Shown here: positions 52,999 to 61,495 of the stretch, in pieces
How the letters are laid out: each line of letters opens with the position of its first letter
Numbering within the stretch: position 1 is the first letter of the stretch
Assembly (NCBI GenBank): GCA_964577995.1
Contig: CAZOBP010000002.1
Location: forward strand, 1-64,000
From: JAUVXJ01 sp964577995
Lineage (GTDB): Bacteria > Chloroflexota > Anaerolineae > UBA7937 > B3-Chlor
Direction: 5' to 3'
DNA length: 64,000 nt
The notes under the pieces: generated by a model
Seen by the model: the letters and a program-made list of their open reading frames with translations, nothing else
What the model was told of the DNA's origin: nothing
Database searches by the model: none
Program-made: the position numbers and the translations under genes

Positions 52999-53799
52999 TT
53001 AGAAGGCCTCCAGCGTTCCCCTGCGCTTGGCCGTCATCTCGAACCAACCGAAGAGCAGATAGCCGATGAGGACGTACACCGCGCCGATGAGTAGCTCCCC
53101 CGACAGGAGGGGTGCCACCTCAGCGAGGCTGGAACCAGCGATGACCAGGCGCGCTGCTTGGATGCCTCTAGTCAGAGGAAGCAGATGGGCGGCGTTCTGG
53201 ACCCACACGGGGAAGTTGGTCAGTGGTACATTGGCTCCGCTGAACACCAGCAAGAGGAAGTAGATAGTGTTATTGATGAACATCACATTGACAGTGAGAA
53301 GGCTCATGCAGCCCATCAGCAAGCCAAGCCCACACGTACTGACCGTGGTGATGAAGACGGTCAGGGCCAGGGCCAGCAGATCAGCCCTCGAGTAGTCGAC
53401 ACCGATCAGTAGGCCTGCCCAGACCAGCCCCATGACCACGCCCAGCATCCCATCCAGAATGTGAACTAGGGCCCTCCCCAGGAAGGTGAGGAGCCGGTTG
53501 GCAGGGCTGCCAAACAGGTAGATCAGAGTCCCCTCGTTTCTCTCTCCGCCGATGCTCATGGTGACCCCATAGATGCCACTCATGGCGGTCAGTTGTATGG
53601 CGTTGCCGATGGCATAGAAGCTGGCGCTGTCGCGACCTGTGGCAAAGGTACCCAGCAGAGTGAAGAAGAGTATCTGGTTGAGCGGCACGATGATCTTGGT
53701 GGCGATGTACGGCTCCAACCTGAACCACCGGAAAAGGGCCTTGTAGGAGAGGACCGCCCCGCCAAGGAATATACGAAGGGAGTTCGTGAGTTTCTTCAT
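52999..53799 (-). CDS. ABC-2 type transporter permease
   Basis: A 266-residue membrane protein with about six hydrophobic segments and the ABC2_membrane pattern (SGIYGVTMSIGGERNEGTL before helix 3; GLGLLMGCMSLL later). It ends the minus-strand exporter operon. Together with the permease at 53813 and the ATPase at 54592 it should form a heterodimeric exporter. Substrate unknown; drug or peptide export is typical for the family. Confidence 0.88.
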   Translation of the reverse strand: MKKLTNSLRIFLGGAVLSYKALFRWFRLEPYIATKIIVPLNQILFFTLLGTFATGRDSASFYAIGNAIQLTAMSGIYGVTMSIGGERNEGTLIYLFGSPANRLLTFLGRALVHILDGMLGVVMGLVWAGLLIGVDYSRADLLALALTVFITTVSTCGLGLLMGCMSLLTVNVMFINNTIYFLLLVFSGANVPLTNFPVWVQNAAHLLPLTRGIQAARLVIAGSSLAEVAPLLSGELLIGAVYVLIGYLLFGWFEMTAKRRGTLEAF

Positions 53800-53812
53800 C
53801 TCCGTATGTTTC

Positions 53813-54595
53813 TCACATCAAGCTCAGTGTGGCTTCCACTCGCGCGCGACGGAGCACGATTCCAAACAGGCGGTAGGACGCTGCTATGTAGAACGCCCCT
53901 AGAAGAAGCATCATGGACCAACTCAGCAGGATCTCCGCAGGAGTGGCGGTGCCGTTGCTTGCGGCATGTAACACTCTTGCAGCCCAATAGGGCGCCAGCA
54001 GATAGCTGAAGGGGTTGCTCCAGCCGGGCAACAGCAGAATAGGGAACAGAAAGCCACCGAGGATGTACATGGGATACTCCAGGGCGTTCACCCAGCCGGT
54101 CAGGGACAGGTTCACCGCCATCAGCGGCGAGATCAGCAGGCCAAAGGATATGAAGGCCAAGATCGTCACCAGCAGGGAGGCGACAAACACCGCTGGCTGG
54201 GCGATGCTCAAAGGAAAACGGAAGACTGCGGATGCCAGCCCGTAGCTGAAGATCATAGACAGCAGGGATAGGGAAACGCTGGCCAGCGTCTTACCCAAAA
54301 CCACGGAGGCGAGAGATGTGGGACTGGCCACTATCCCCTCCAGCGTGCCCATGAAGCGCTCAGCGTTGATGCTGAAGGTGCCACGGAACAGCAGACTGGT
54401 CCACAGTCCCGTCATACCACTGCCTACAACGACATAGATGCCGCGCGACGCGTCACGCTCCTGGAGCATGTAGATGGCCATGATCGCGATGAGCAAAGGC
54501 TGGATCAAGATCCCGAAGATCATGAACAGGTCGACGGCTTGTTGTTTGATGTCCAGCTCGAAAGTGGTGCGAATGACGCGCAGGTTGGCGATCAT
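53813..54595 (-). CDS. ABC-2 type transporter permease
   Basis: A 260-residue membrane protein with about six spans and typical ABC-2 features (RGTFSINAERFMGTLEGIVASP between spans 2 and 3). Its ATG overlaps the ATPase stop by 4 bases, and the second permease follows 13 bases later. It pairs with that permease and the ATP-binding protein. Confidence 0.88.
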   Translation of the reverse strand: MIANLRVIRTTFELDIKQQAVDLFMIFGILIQPLLIAIMAIYMLQERDASRGIYVVVGSGMTGLWTSLLFRGTFSINAERFMGTLEGIVASPTSLASVVLGKTLASVSLSLLSMIFSYGLASAVFRFPLSIAQPAVFVASLLVTILAFISFGLLISPLMAVNLSLTGWVNALEYPMYILGGFLFPILLLPGWSNPFSYLLAPYWAARVLHAASNGTATPAEILLSWSMMLLLGAFYIAASYRLFGIVLRRARVEATLSLM

Positions 54596-55569
54596 GCCTC
54601 TCCCCTCACGAGACGTACGTAGGCGTCTTCGAGCGTCGGTTCTCGTACTGTCACCCTGCCTATCGTGACGCCATTGCCATCCAGTCGCTGCATGATCTGG
54701 GGCACAATCGCTGAGCCCAGGTGGGAGTGCACCCGTAGCGCCTGCTTCTGATCGCGGTTCTCCACGGAGACGGTATCGACCTCAGGTATCTGGCGCAGCA
54801 AGTCGACCATCTCGGGCGCGATGCCGAAGACCTCCAGTTCGATGACGGAGAGGTCTTCTACGTGCCGCTTCAGCCCTTCAGGCGTGTCCAGAGCGACGAT
54901 CTTGCCGCGGTTGATGACCGCTACTCTCTCGCAGAGGGCATCTGCCTCGAACATGTAGTGCGTGGTCAGGAAGACCGTCTTGTCTTGAGCCACCAGGTTG
55001 TTGATGACCTGTCTCAGCTCGCGAGCCCCTACGGGGTCCAGGCCCATGGTAGGCTCGTCGAGGAACAGTACCTGCGGGTCGTGGAGCAAGCAGCGTGCGA
55101 CGTGCAAGCGCTGCCTCATGCCCCGCGAATAGCCCTCTACCTTCTCGTCCTCACGCCCAGAGAGACCGACGAGTTCGATCAGTTCCGGCAGACGTTGCTT
55201 GGCGACGTCAGGGTCCACGTGGTAGAGATCGGCGAAGTAGCGCAAGTTGTCTTTGGCAGAAAGGCGCCAGTACAAGCCTCGTTCCCCGCCGAAGATGAAG
55301 CCGATACGGGACCTGATGGCGTCTGCGTCACTGACAACATCGTGCCCCAGTATAGTGGCCGATCCACTTGTGGGGATGAGCAGCGTGGTGAGCATCTTGA
55401 CGGTGGTGGTCTTGCCGGCGCCATTCGGTCCCAGCAGCCCAAAGAGCTCGCCATCCCGGACATTAAAAGAGATGCCGTCTACCGCCACCACCTCCCTGGT
55501 CTTTCGGCGGATGGTGCCGATGGTCGCTCGGAACACCCGATGCAAGTCACGTACTTCTATTGCGTTCAT
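54592..55569 (-). CDS. ABC transporter ATP-binding protein (ABC-2/drug-export type)
   Basis: A 325-residue ATPase. Walker A is LLGPNGAGKTTTVKML, the signature is YSRGMRQRLHVAR, Walker B is VLFLDEPTMGLDP, and the switch His is in LTTHYM. A C-terminal domain of about 90 residues, as in DrrA/CcmA-type exporters, follows. It overlaps the MFS gene before it and the permease after it by 4 bases each, so all are one operon. Confidence 0.93.
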   Translation of the reverse strand: MNAIEVRDLHRVFRATIGTIRRKTREVVAVDGISFNVRDGELFGLLGPNGAGKTTTVKMLTTLLIPTSGSATILGHDVVSDADAIRSRIGFIFGGERGLYWRLSAKDNLRYFADLYHVDPDVAKQRLPELIELVGLSGREDEKVEGYSRGMRQRLHVARCLLHDPQVLFLDEPTMGLDPVGARELRQVINNLVAQDKTVFLTTHYMFEADALCERVAVINRGKIVALDTPEGLKRHVEDLSVIELEVFGIAPEMVDLLRQIPEVDTVSVENRDQKQALRVHSHLGSAIVPQIMQRLDGNGVTIGRVTVREPTLEDAYVRLVRGEA

Positions 55570-56885
55570 TTCTCCTCATTCGAGCGATGATTGTGCCCGG
55601 CTGCAGCGTTCCTCGCTAGAGAGGGGTGTGGAGATTCCGCGGCACTTGCGACTTCAACTCCACAGGCAACCGGCTCAATAGGGCGTCTCTCTGTCCTGGT
55701 CTGCATTCCGATCAGCAAGAAGGAGACAGCGGTCAGAAGTGCCACGCCGGCCATGGAGTACCAAACCAGGACGGGGCTGAGGCTATCGTTGATCATACCC
55801 CCCACCGCGGGCGCCAAGCCGAAGGAAAGACCGAAGCTCATACCGTACACACCCATGTAGCGGCCCCTCATGGTCTCAGGGGCCACGTTGGCCACGAAAG
55901 CGGTCGATGAAGGAGCGAAGATCAGCTCGCCAACAGTAACGACGATCATGCTCACCAGGAACATGGAGAAAGTGGACGAGACGGCTACCGTGCCCAGCCC
56001 GAGGGCCACGAAGAGTGAGCTCACACTCAGCGCGGGCGCCAAGGCAACCCTCTTCAGCAGCTTCGCCATCGGGTACTGGAACAGAACCACCATGGCTGCA
56101 TTGGTGGCCATGATCAGCCCGTATTGGCTCTCGACGATCTGGTATTGATCTTTGATGTAGACAGGCAGGATGGTCATCACCTGTGCGTAGGCTATGCCCA
56201 TCACGCCCAAGGTTACGCAGAAGGCGAGGAAGGGGACATCTCGCACAAGGCGTCCGTAGCCTTGGGTCAGCGCGGCAGCGTCCGTATCCGCGACGAAAGT
56301 CGTGGGCTTGGTCTCTTTGGTGAAGAAGAGAATGATCAGGAAGTAGATCGCCGAGGCAAGGGCTGCTGCCGCGAAGGAGATGAGATATGAGCGTGTGGCG
56401 ATGAAACCTCCTATCGCCGGTCCAATGGCGATGCCCAGGTTGGATACGATTCTCATCAGACCGTAGGCTTCTATCCTCTTCTCCGGTTCGACCATGTCGG
56501 CCACCATGGCGTTGAGTGCGGGGTTGAAGAGGCTGCCGCAGAATCCGGAGAGCATGATCAGGGTGACGAAGGAGGGTAGTGTGTCCGCCAGTCCAAGACT
56601 GATCATGATCGCGGACCGCGAGCCGAGGCTGACGGCCATGGCGATCTTCCTGCCGAACCGATCCACTAGCGGTCCGCCGATGACTTGTGACACGAGGCCG
56701 GCGCCGGAGTTCGCGGCCAAGACGAGCCCGACCACGGTAAGGGTAACGTCCAGCTTTTCGCGGACGTAGATAGTCATGAAGGGCCATACCAGGCTCATGC
56801 CTATGGAGCTCACGAGCTGGCCGAAGAACAGGATCCAGAACTGTCTCGGATAGTCTGATAGCCGGTCCGTGAGGGTCGAAGGCAC
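55566..56885 (-). CDS. MFS efflux transporter
   Basis: A 439-residue major facilitator protein with 12 predicted spans. Between spans 2 and 3 is the family motif GGPLVDRFGRKIAM. The drug:H+ antiporter style (12 spans, short N-terminus) suggests export. The start is GTG 56885, with AGGAG seven bases upstream, only 4 bases after the regulator stop. Regulation by that ArsR-type protein is likely. The substrate is not evident. Confidence 0.9.
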   Translation of the reverse strand: MPSTLTDRLSDYPRQFWILFFGQLVSSIGMSLVWPFMTIYVREKLDVTLTVVGLVLAANSGAGLVSQVIGGPLVDRFGRKIAMAVSLGSRSAIMISLGLADTLPSFVTLIMLSGFCGSLFNPALNAMVADMVEPEKRIEAYGLMRIVSNLGIAIGPAIGGFIATRSYLISFAAAALASAIYFLIILFFTKETKPTTFVADTDAAALTQGYGRLVRDVPFLAFCVTLGVMGIAYAQVMTILPVYIKDQYQIVESQYGLIMATNAAMVVLFQYPMAKLLKRVALAPALSVSSLFVALGLGTVAVSSTFSMFLVSMIVVTVGELIFAPSSTAFVANVAPETMRGRYMGVYGMSFGLSFGLAPAVGGMINDSLSPVLVWYSMAGVALLTAVSFLLIGMQTRTERRPIEPVACGVEVASAAESPHPSLARNAAAGHNHRSNEEK

Positions 56886-56889
56886 CGAT

Positions 56890-57963
56890 TCACTCCTCTT
56901 CGTACAGATAGGCCACAAGCTGTGGTGCGAGAGCTTCGAGGCGCTCCCTGGAGACTTCGTAGGTGATGTGGTTGTCCACCGGTTTTTCCTCTACTATGCC
57001 GGCCTCTTTGAGGATTCGAAGGTGTCTGGAGACGGAAGGCTGCGAGATGTGGCATAGCTTGGCCAGCTTGCTGCCGTATACCTGCGGGTCGCTCGCGATC
57101 CATCTCAGCAACCTCAGGCGCGTCTTGTCCCCCAGAGCCTTGGCTGTGGCGATGATCTCTTCCTCGATCTCGTGCAGTTCTTCCCTGCGTCGTTCAGTCA
57201 ACTGGCAATCGTAGATGACCGTGATAGATCCATATCCGTAGAACATGAGATGATGCCGCGCGAAGTAGGAGGGCACGAGAACCACCTCTTGCAGAGGGTA
57301 TCCCTGGGGTATCTGGTCGGGCAGAGTCGATTTGTTGGACAGTGTCTTGACGAACTCCAGAGCATCCTGGTGCCTGAGAGCCTGGGATTTCTCCCGTATG
57401 CTGCTGTCCCAAAGCCCGACGTATTGCTTGCTTTCCTCCTCGAAGAAGGCCTGCCAGTAGTTTCTCCACAGTCTCAACAGCCTTGCTTTATAGGCCCCTG
57501 GCTCTGCGACCAGTTGAAGATAGCCCTCTGTCCTGAACCTGCTCTCAGTGTGCGGGCAGCCTTCAGGGAAGGCGTGGGTGATTATGGAGAGCAGCGATTC
57601 CATGTTGGGTTGCACCTTGGCCATCTCGTCAGGTGGGGCCAGTCGCCCAAGAGTGTAGAACAGGAACTGGGCTGTGCTCAGCCCCTCAACGTAGTTGATA
57701 AACCCGGGGATGTCGTGGTGGTCAGTATAGTCAACCGCCAATTCCATCAGCAGGACACCGTTCTCGAACCTGCTGTACAGGAAGTCCAAGTCGTCCAACA
57801 CATCTTTGGATAGCCGAGGTCTGACCTCAGCCGCCCATCTCTCATGACGAGCAGTCGGGCGGTGCAGCGCTCCCAAGCTGAGCATCATCTCGTATATCGC
57901 TGAGCTGCGGAAGCTGACCATCGAAGGCGATTCTTCAGTATCTGTGCGGACCAGTGGCGACAT
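56890..57963 (-). CDS. ArsR-family transcriptional regulator with long N-terminal domain
   Basis: A 357-residue protein, much longer than typical ArsR repressors (about 100). The winged HTH is at the C-terminus, about residues 260-345 (AKALGDKTRLRLLRWI, LCHISQPSVSRHLRILKEAG). The first 250 residues form a mostly helical domain that I do not recognise beyond similar long ArsR proteins; it probably senses the ligand. No clear metal-binding CxC motif is seen. The start at 57963 follows GGGAG. A promoter and palindromes at 58059-58108 upstream suggest autoregulation of this regulator-exporter operon. Confidence 0.85.
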   Translation of the reverse strand: MSPLVRTDTEESPSMVSFRSSAIYEMMLSLGALHRPTARHERWAAEVRPRLSKDVLDDLDFLYSRFENGVLLMELAVDYTDHHDIPGFINYVEGLSTAQFLFYTLGRLAPPDEMAKVQPNMESLLSIITHAFPEGCPHTESRFRTEGYLQLVAEPGAYKARLLRLWRNYWQAFFEEESKQYVGLWDSSIREKSQALRHQDALEFVKTLSNKSTLPDQIPQGYPLQEVVLVPSYFARHHLMFYGYGSITVIYDCQLTERRREELHEIEEEIIATAKALGDKTRLRLLRWIASDPQVYGSKLAKLCHISQPSVSRHLRILKEAGIVEEKPVDNHITYEVSRERLEALAPQLVAYLYEEE

Positions 57964-58058
57964 GGTGGTGCTCCCAACTTTCCTTGTTCCGCCGCTATTG
58001 GTACGCCGTGTCCGAAGATGCCGGCATTCCAGACCAGTGGACAAGGGGGTATATGTGT

Positions 58059-58070
58059 AATTAGCTAATT
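58059..58070. promoter_or_regulatory. Perfect 12-bp palindrome, candidate ArsR operator
   Basis: AATTAGCTAATT reads the same on both strands and lies just downstream of the -10 box at 58080-58085 of the minus-strand promoter, where a bound repressor would block transcription of the ArsR/MFS/ABC operon. Confidence 0.5.
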
Positions 58071-58079
58071 GTCGAATGA

Positions 58080-58108
58080 GCTATATCATATATTCTGTAT
58101 GATGTCAA
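58080..58108 (-). promoter_or_regulatory. sigma70-type promoter of the ArsR/exporter operon, with internal inverted repeat
   Basis: On the minus strand TTGACA (58103-58108), a 17-base spacer, TATAGC (58080-58085). The spacer is almost filled by an inverted repeat, ATCATA - 7 bases - TATGAT (58085-58103), a second operator candidate. The start of transcription is near 58073, about 110 bases before the regulator ATG. Confidence 0.7.
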
Positions 58109-58357
58109 GCTTCTGACGCCCACGGAACCTTAAGAGATGTACCGTTTGGTGCTAAAGGGCGACCGCAGTGAAAGGGGGTCGAGAGCCTTCCCCGGGGTAG
58201 GTCCCGCGCAGGACTTCAGTCAGTCGCTAGCGCTGGGAAGGCGGCTTGAGCCAGTCCGGGAAAATGCCGGAAGCATCTTCCCCTCTTCCCGCAGTATCGA
58301 CGGCACCCACCCTAGGCGCTGTGAGAACGCTTTTCTTCACATTCTCCACCGAGATTC

Positions 58358-58386
58358 TTGACTTTGGCCTGCTGGAAGGCTAGAAT
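58358..58386 (+). promoter_or_regulatory. sigma70-type promoter for the HtrA-like protease
   Basis: TTGACT (58358-58363), 17 bases, TAGAAT (58381-58386), about 42 bases before the GTG start. The 250 bases before it, back to 58109, hold no gene I can support. Confidence 0.7.
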
Positions 58387-58427
58387 GGGTTATCAGGAGA
58401 ATCTCGCGAGACAACCGAGGTGTGTAA

Positions 58428-59654
58428 GTGAATAGCGGGAGTGGGAGTGAGTCCGTAACTTCCGTGAGCAGGGGCCGATGGCGGCTCTCAGCGTTGTGCT
58501 CACTACTATTGACCAGTGTGCTCTTGGCCTGTGTGCCTCTTCCGGCGAGCTTCACCTCCTCCGAGACGGAGGAGAGCGCCAGTCCGACGCCGATCGTGGT
58601 CGTAGCCACTCCCACCGCGATACCGGCCGAGGTGCTCGACGAAGCGTCGGCCGAGGACCTACTTCTGATCAACCTCTACGAGCGGGTGAACCCATCTGTG
58701 GTCAACATCGAGATACTGATATCAGCTGCGTCCTCGTTGGGCGGTGACCTCTATGCGGAGGGTGAAGGATCGGGCTTCATCATCGACAAAGAGGGACGCA
58801 TTGTCACCAACAACCATGTGGTGGAAGGGGCGGAAGAGGTCCAGGTCACACTGTACGACGGGACGATGGCGGAGGCCCGGGTGCTGGGCACAGACCCCCA
58901 CAGTGATCTGGCTGTGATCGAGGTAGACCTTCCCGCGGAGGTTCTTCATCCTGTGCAGTTGGGTGACTCCGACCAGCTCAGGGTCGGACAGCGAGTCATC
59001 GCCATCGGGAACCCCTATGGTCTGGAGGGGACGATGACCACAGGCATCGTCAGTGCCTTGGGACGCACCCTGCCTGCGGAGAGCCAGTTCGCCATACCAA
59101 ACGTCGTCCAAACAGACGCAGCAATCAATCCGGGCAACTCAGGGGGGCCGTTGCTCGACTCCGAAGGGCTGCTGATCGGCGTCAACACGGCCATCAGTAC
59201 CACTACGGGGGGAAACAGCGGGGTCGGCTTCGCGGTGCCCGTGAACCTCTTAAAGCGAGTGGTGCTTGAGCTCATCTCCAGCGGTCACTACGATCACCCC
59301 CAGCTTGGCATCAAGGGTATGACGATCACCCCTCTTCTCGTCAAAGAGTTGGACCTGGCTGTCGAAAGTGGTGTCCTAGTGTCCGAGGCCACCGCGGATG
59401 GCCCTGCTGACAAGGCCGGCATCCGAGGGGGCAGCACGGAGGTCTCCATACGGGGCAACCTGGTGCGTACGGGAGGCGACATCATAGTCAGCATAGACGG
59501 GTACGAGATAGAGCAGTTCGAGGATTTGCTGTCCTACATCGTCATGGAGACGGAGGTCGGGCAGGAGGTGGCGCTGGGCATCGTGCGCGACGGAGAGGAA
59601 CGAGTCATCAAGGTCGCCTTGGGAGCCCGCCCCGAGGTGGAGATTGGCGGCTAG
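58428..59654 (+). CDS. HtrA/DegP-like serine protease, lipoprotein
   Basis: A 408-residue S1C trypsin-like protease with one PDZ domain. The N-terminus is a lipoprotein signal with lipobox LLAC (Cys35), then a Pro/Thr linker (SASPTPIVVVATPTAIPAE). The triad is His in TNNHVVEG, Asp in SDLAVIEV and Ser in NPGNSGGPLL. The PDZ domain spans about residues 290-395. It degrades or refolds damaged exported proteins on the outer face of the membrane. The start is GTG 58428 after GAGGTG. The gene has its own promoter and is followed by rsfS after 53 bases. Confidence 0.93.
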   Translation: MNSGSGSESVTSVSRGRWRLSALCSLLLTSVLLACVPLPASFTSSETEESASPTPIVVVATPTAIPAEVLDEASAEDLLLINLYERVNPSVVNIEILISAASSLGGDLYAEGEGSGFIIDKEGRIVTNNHVVEGAEEVQVTLYDGTMAEARVLGTDPHSDLAVIEVDLPAEVLHPVQLGDSDQLRVGQRVIAIGNPYGLEGTMTTGIVSALGRTLPAESQFAIPNVVQTDAAINPGNSGGPLLDSEGLLIGVNTAISTTTGGNSGVGFAVPVNLLKRVVLELISSGHYDHPQLGIKGMTITPLLVKELDLAVESGVLVSEATADGPADKAGIRGGSTEVSIRGNLVRTGGDIIVSIDGYEIEQFEDLLSYIVMETEVGQEVALGIVRDGEERVIKVALGARPEVEIGG

Positions 59655-59707
59655 GGGCCGTCCGTGCCGGTGGATTCGACGGTGGAGCATACTGACGGGA
59701 GAGAGAC

Positions 59708-60052
59708 CTGGAGCCCGGTGAACTCGCAAAAGAGCTGGTAGAAGCGATCAGCGACAAGAAGGGATCGGACATCGTCCTGCTTGATGTTCGACCGGTGTCG
59801 CTGTTGGCCGACTACTTCATCATTTGTAGCGGAGACACGGAGCGGCAGGTCAAGGCTATCGTTGACGAGGTACGCGAGAGAGGACAGGATGCCGAATTGC
59901 GGCCCTCGCAGGTCGAAGGCACGCCCAGCTCCGGTTGGATGGTTCTGGACTACGGCGTGGTGATCGTGCATGTGTTCCTGCCATCTGAGCGTGACTACTA
60001 CCAGTTGGAGGAGTTGTGGAGCGACGCCACGCTGGTGGTCAGCATACAGTGA
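59708..60052 (+). CDS. rsfS: Ribosomal silencing factor RsfS, probable CTG start
   Basis: A 114-residue protein of the RsfS/Iojap family, which binds ribosomal protein uL14 and stops subunit joining. The core LLADYFIICSGDTERQV and GTPSSGWMVLDYG are typical, and the end LWSD is too. The family N-terminus (ELAKELVEAISDKKGSDIVLLDV) lies upstream of the first GTG (59795), and the frame contains no ATG, GTG or TTG between the TGA at 59693 and that GTG. The only start-like codon is CTG 59708, preceded by GGGAGAGAG. Starting at 59795 would cut off the first 29 residues, including a conserved helix. Confidence 0.85.
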   Translation: MEPGELAKELVEAISDKKGSDIVLLDVRPVSLLADYFIICSGDTERQVKAIVDEVRERGQDAELRPSQVEGTPSSGWMVLDYGVVIVHVFLPSERDYYQLEELWSDATLVVSIQ

Positions 60053-60059
60053 AATAGCG

Positions 60060-60776
60060 CTAAGCTACGCTTTGGCAGTCTTGCCTGAGTCTGTCCCAGA
60101 GGCCGGGCAGTACCTCAGCGGCGGACCCCAGAAGGACCTCGTCCGCGTAGGGAGAGAGAGGCGTTCTCTCCAGGTTCACCTCAATGAGATACGCCCCGTG
60201 GTGCTTCGCTATGGCAGGTAGGGACGCAGCCGGCTGAACCACGGCTGACGTGCCGACGACCAGCATCAGGTCACATCTCTCAGCGGCAGCGTGGGCCGCT
60301 TGCAGCAAGCTGTGATCAAGTGATTCCCCGAACCATACTACATGGGGCCGCAGGGGTGCACCGCAGGAGCACCTGGGTGGTATCTGAGGCAGAGGCACGT
60401 CCTCGTTGACAAACACCGAGCCCTCTGCGGTACAGCGTACCTGCCAGATGTTGCCGTGAAGCTCGACCATTCGTTCGCTGCCCGCTCGCTGATGCAGGCC
60501 GTCCACATTCTGGGTGATGAGGATGAATTCCTCGCATTCCCTTTCCATCTCCACCAGAGTGCCGTGGGCAGCGTTGGGCTCGCAAGCAGCTATCAGCCCA
60601 CGGCGCCAGTCGTACCATTCCCAGACCAGGGCAGCGTCTCTCGCGAAAGCCTGAGGGGTGGCCAGTTCCTCGGCGCGATAGTGGCGCCATAGTCCGTCCT
60701 CGCCACGAAAGGTGGGTACTCCGCTTTCGGCGGAGATCCCAGAACCTGTGAGCACGGTGACGGAGGTGTACCTCAT
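60060..60776 (-). CDS. cobB: Sir2-family NAD-dependent protein deacylase
   Basis: A 238-residue sirtuin. The NAD motifs are TGSGISAESGVPTFRG and TQNVDGLHQRAGS, and the catalytic His is in ELHGN. The pair Tyr and Arg in WYDWRR (Y-x2-R) is that of class III enzymes (E. coli CobB, SIRT5), which remove succinyl or malonyl groups as well as acetyl. The zinc site has Cys in VRC and RCSCG, as in CobB. ATG 60776 follows AGGTGG; a GTG three codons upstream is possible. The gene converges with rsfS with only 7 bases between them. Confidence 0.92.
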   Translation of the reverse strand: MRYTSVTVLTGSGISAESGVPTFRGEDGLWRHYRAEELATPQAFARDAALVWEWYDWRRGLIAACEPNAAHGTLVEMERECEEFILITQNVDGLHQRAGSERMVELHGNIWQVRCTAEGSVFVNEDVPLPQIPPRCSCGAPLRPHVVWFGESLDHSLLQAAHAAAERCDLMLVVGTSAVVQPAASLPAIAKHHGAYLIEVNLERTPLSPYADEVLLGSAAEVLPGLWDRLRQDCQSVA

Positions 60777-60803
60777 CTCATCCACCTGTGTGTGGATCCC
60801 CCA

Positions 60804-61394
60804 CTAGAACATGACGGTCTCTGCGGCAGTTTCGTAGGAGCACAGTTCGTCTTCTGAGAACCAGTGACTGATCTCGTGGGCGGCCTCGTCGTGATCGCTC
60901 GAGGCGTGGACGAGGTTCCTGACCGCTCTCTTCAACTCGTTCGCGACTATGGGCGAGGTGATGGAGAAATCGCCTCTTATGGTGCCAGGCTCCGCGAAGG
61001 CGGGCAGCGTGAAGCCACACATCTTGCGGACGACGCTTATGGCGTGGGCACCTTCCACTACCAGGGCCACCAGTGGCCCAGACGTCAGGTAGTCTACGTT
61101 CCAGTCCTTGATCATGTTGCCGATCTCCGTCGGGTCGGCGGTACCGATCTCCTGGACGGGGTCCTTTCCCTGGTCCTGGTAGGTCTGAAGTGTCTTTTCG
61201 CCCATGCCCTTGATCCACTCCGGGGTGTTAGGGTAATGGTTCGCGGCGTGCTCCCTGGAGACCTGCACGAGCTTCAGGGCCACGATCTTGAGGCCTACCT
61301 CCTCGAATCTGGTGAGCACTCTGCCCACGATGCCTCTCTTCACGCAGTCGGGTTTGATGAGCACGAGTGTCGTCTCCACGCAGTCCGATTTCAT
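60804..61394 (-). CDS. ndk: Nucleoside diphosphate kinase with an internal insertion
   Basis: A 196-residue enzyme, about 50 longer than usual (140-150). It starts with the family motif TLVLIKPDCVKRG and has the active-site His in NLVHASSD. The extra residues lie between the Kpn-loop helix and the strand before SGPLVALVVEG (roughly residues 55-100, WIKGMGEKTLQTYQD and onwards). It transfers phosphate between nucleoside tri- and diphosphates. ATG 61394 follows AAAGGACT. It lies between the sirtuin and the repeat protein on the same strand. Confidence 0.9.
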   Translation of the reverse strand: MKSDCVETTLVLIKPDCVKRGIVGRVLTRFEEVGLKIVALKLVQVSREHAANHYPNTPEWIKGMGEKTLQTYQDQGKDPVQEIGTADPTEIGNMIKDWNVDYLTSGPLVALVVEGAHAISVVRKMCGFTLPAFAEPGTIRGDFSITSPIVANELKRAVRNLVHASSDHDEAAHEISHWFSEDELCSYETAAETVMF

Positions 61395-61495
61395 CTTCCA
61401 AGTCCTTTCTCCACTGTCCGGTCACAGTCTGAAGGCGTGCAGCGGGCGCCACACGCCTTCGGTAGTAGATGAGTCCGCATTCACGCGAGCGTACG

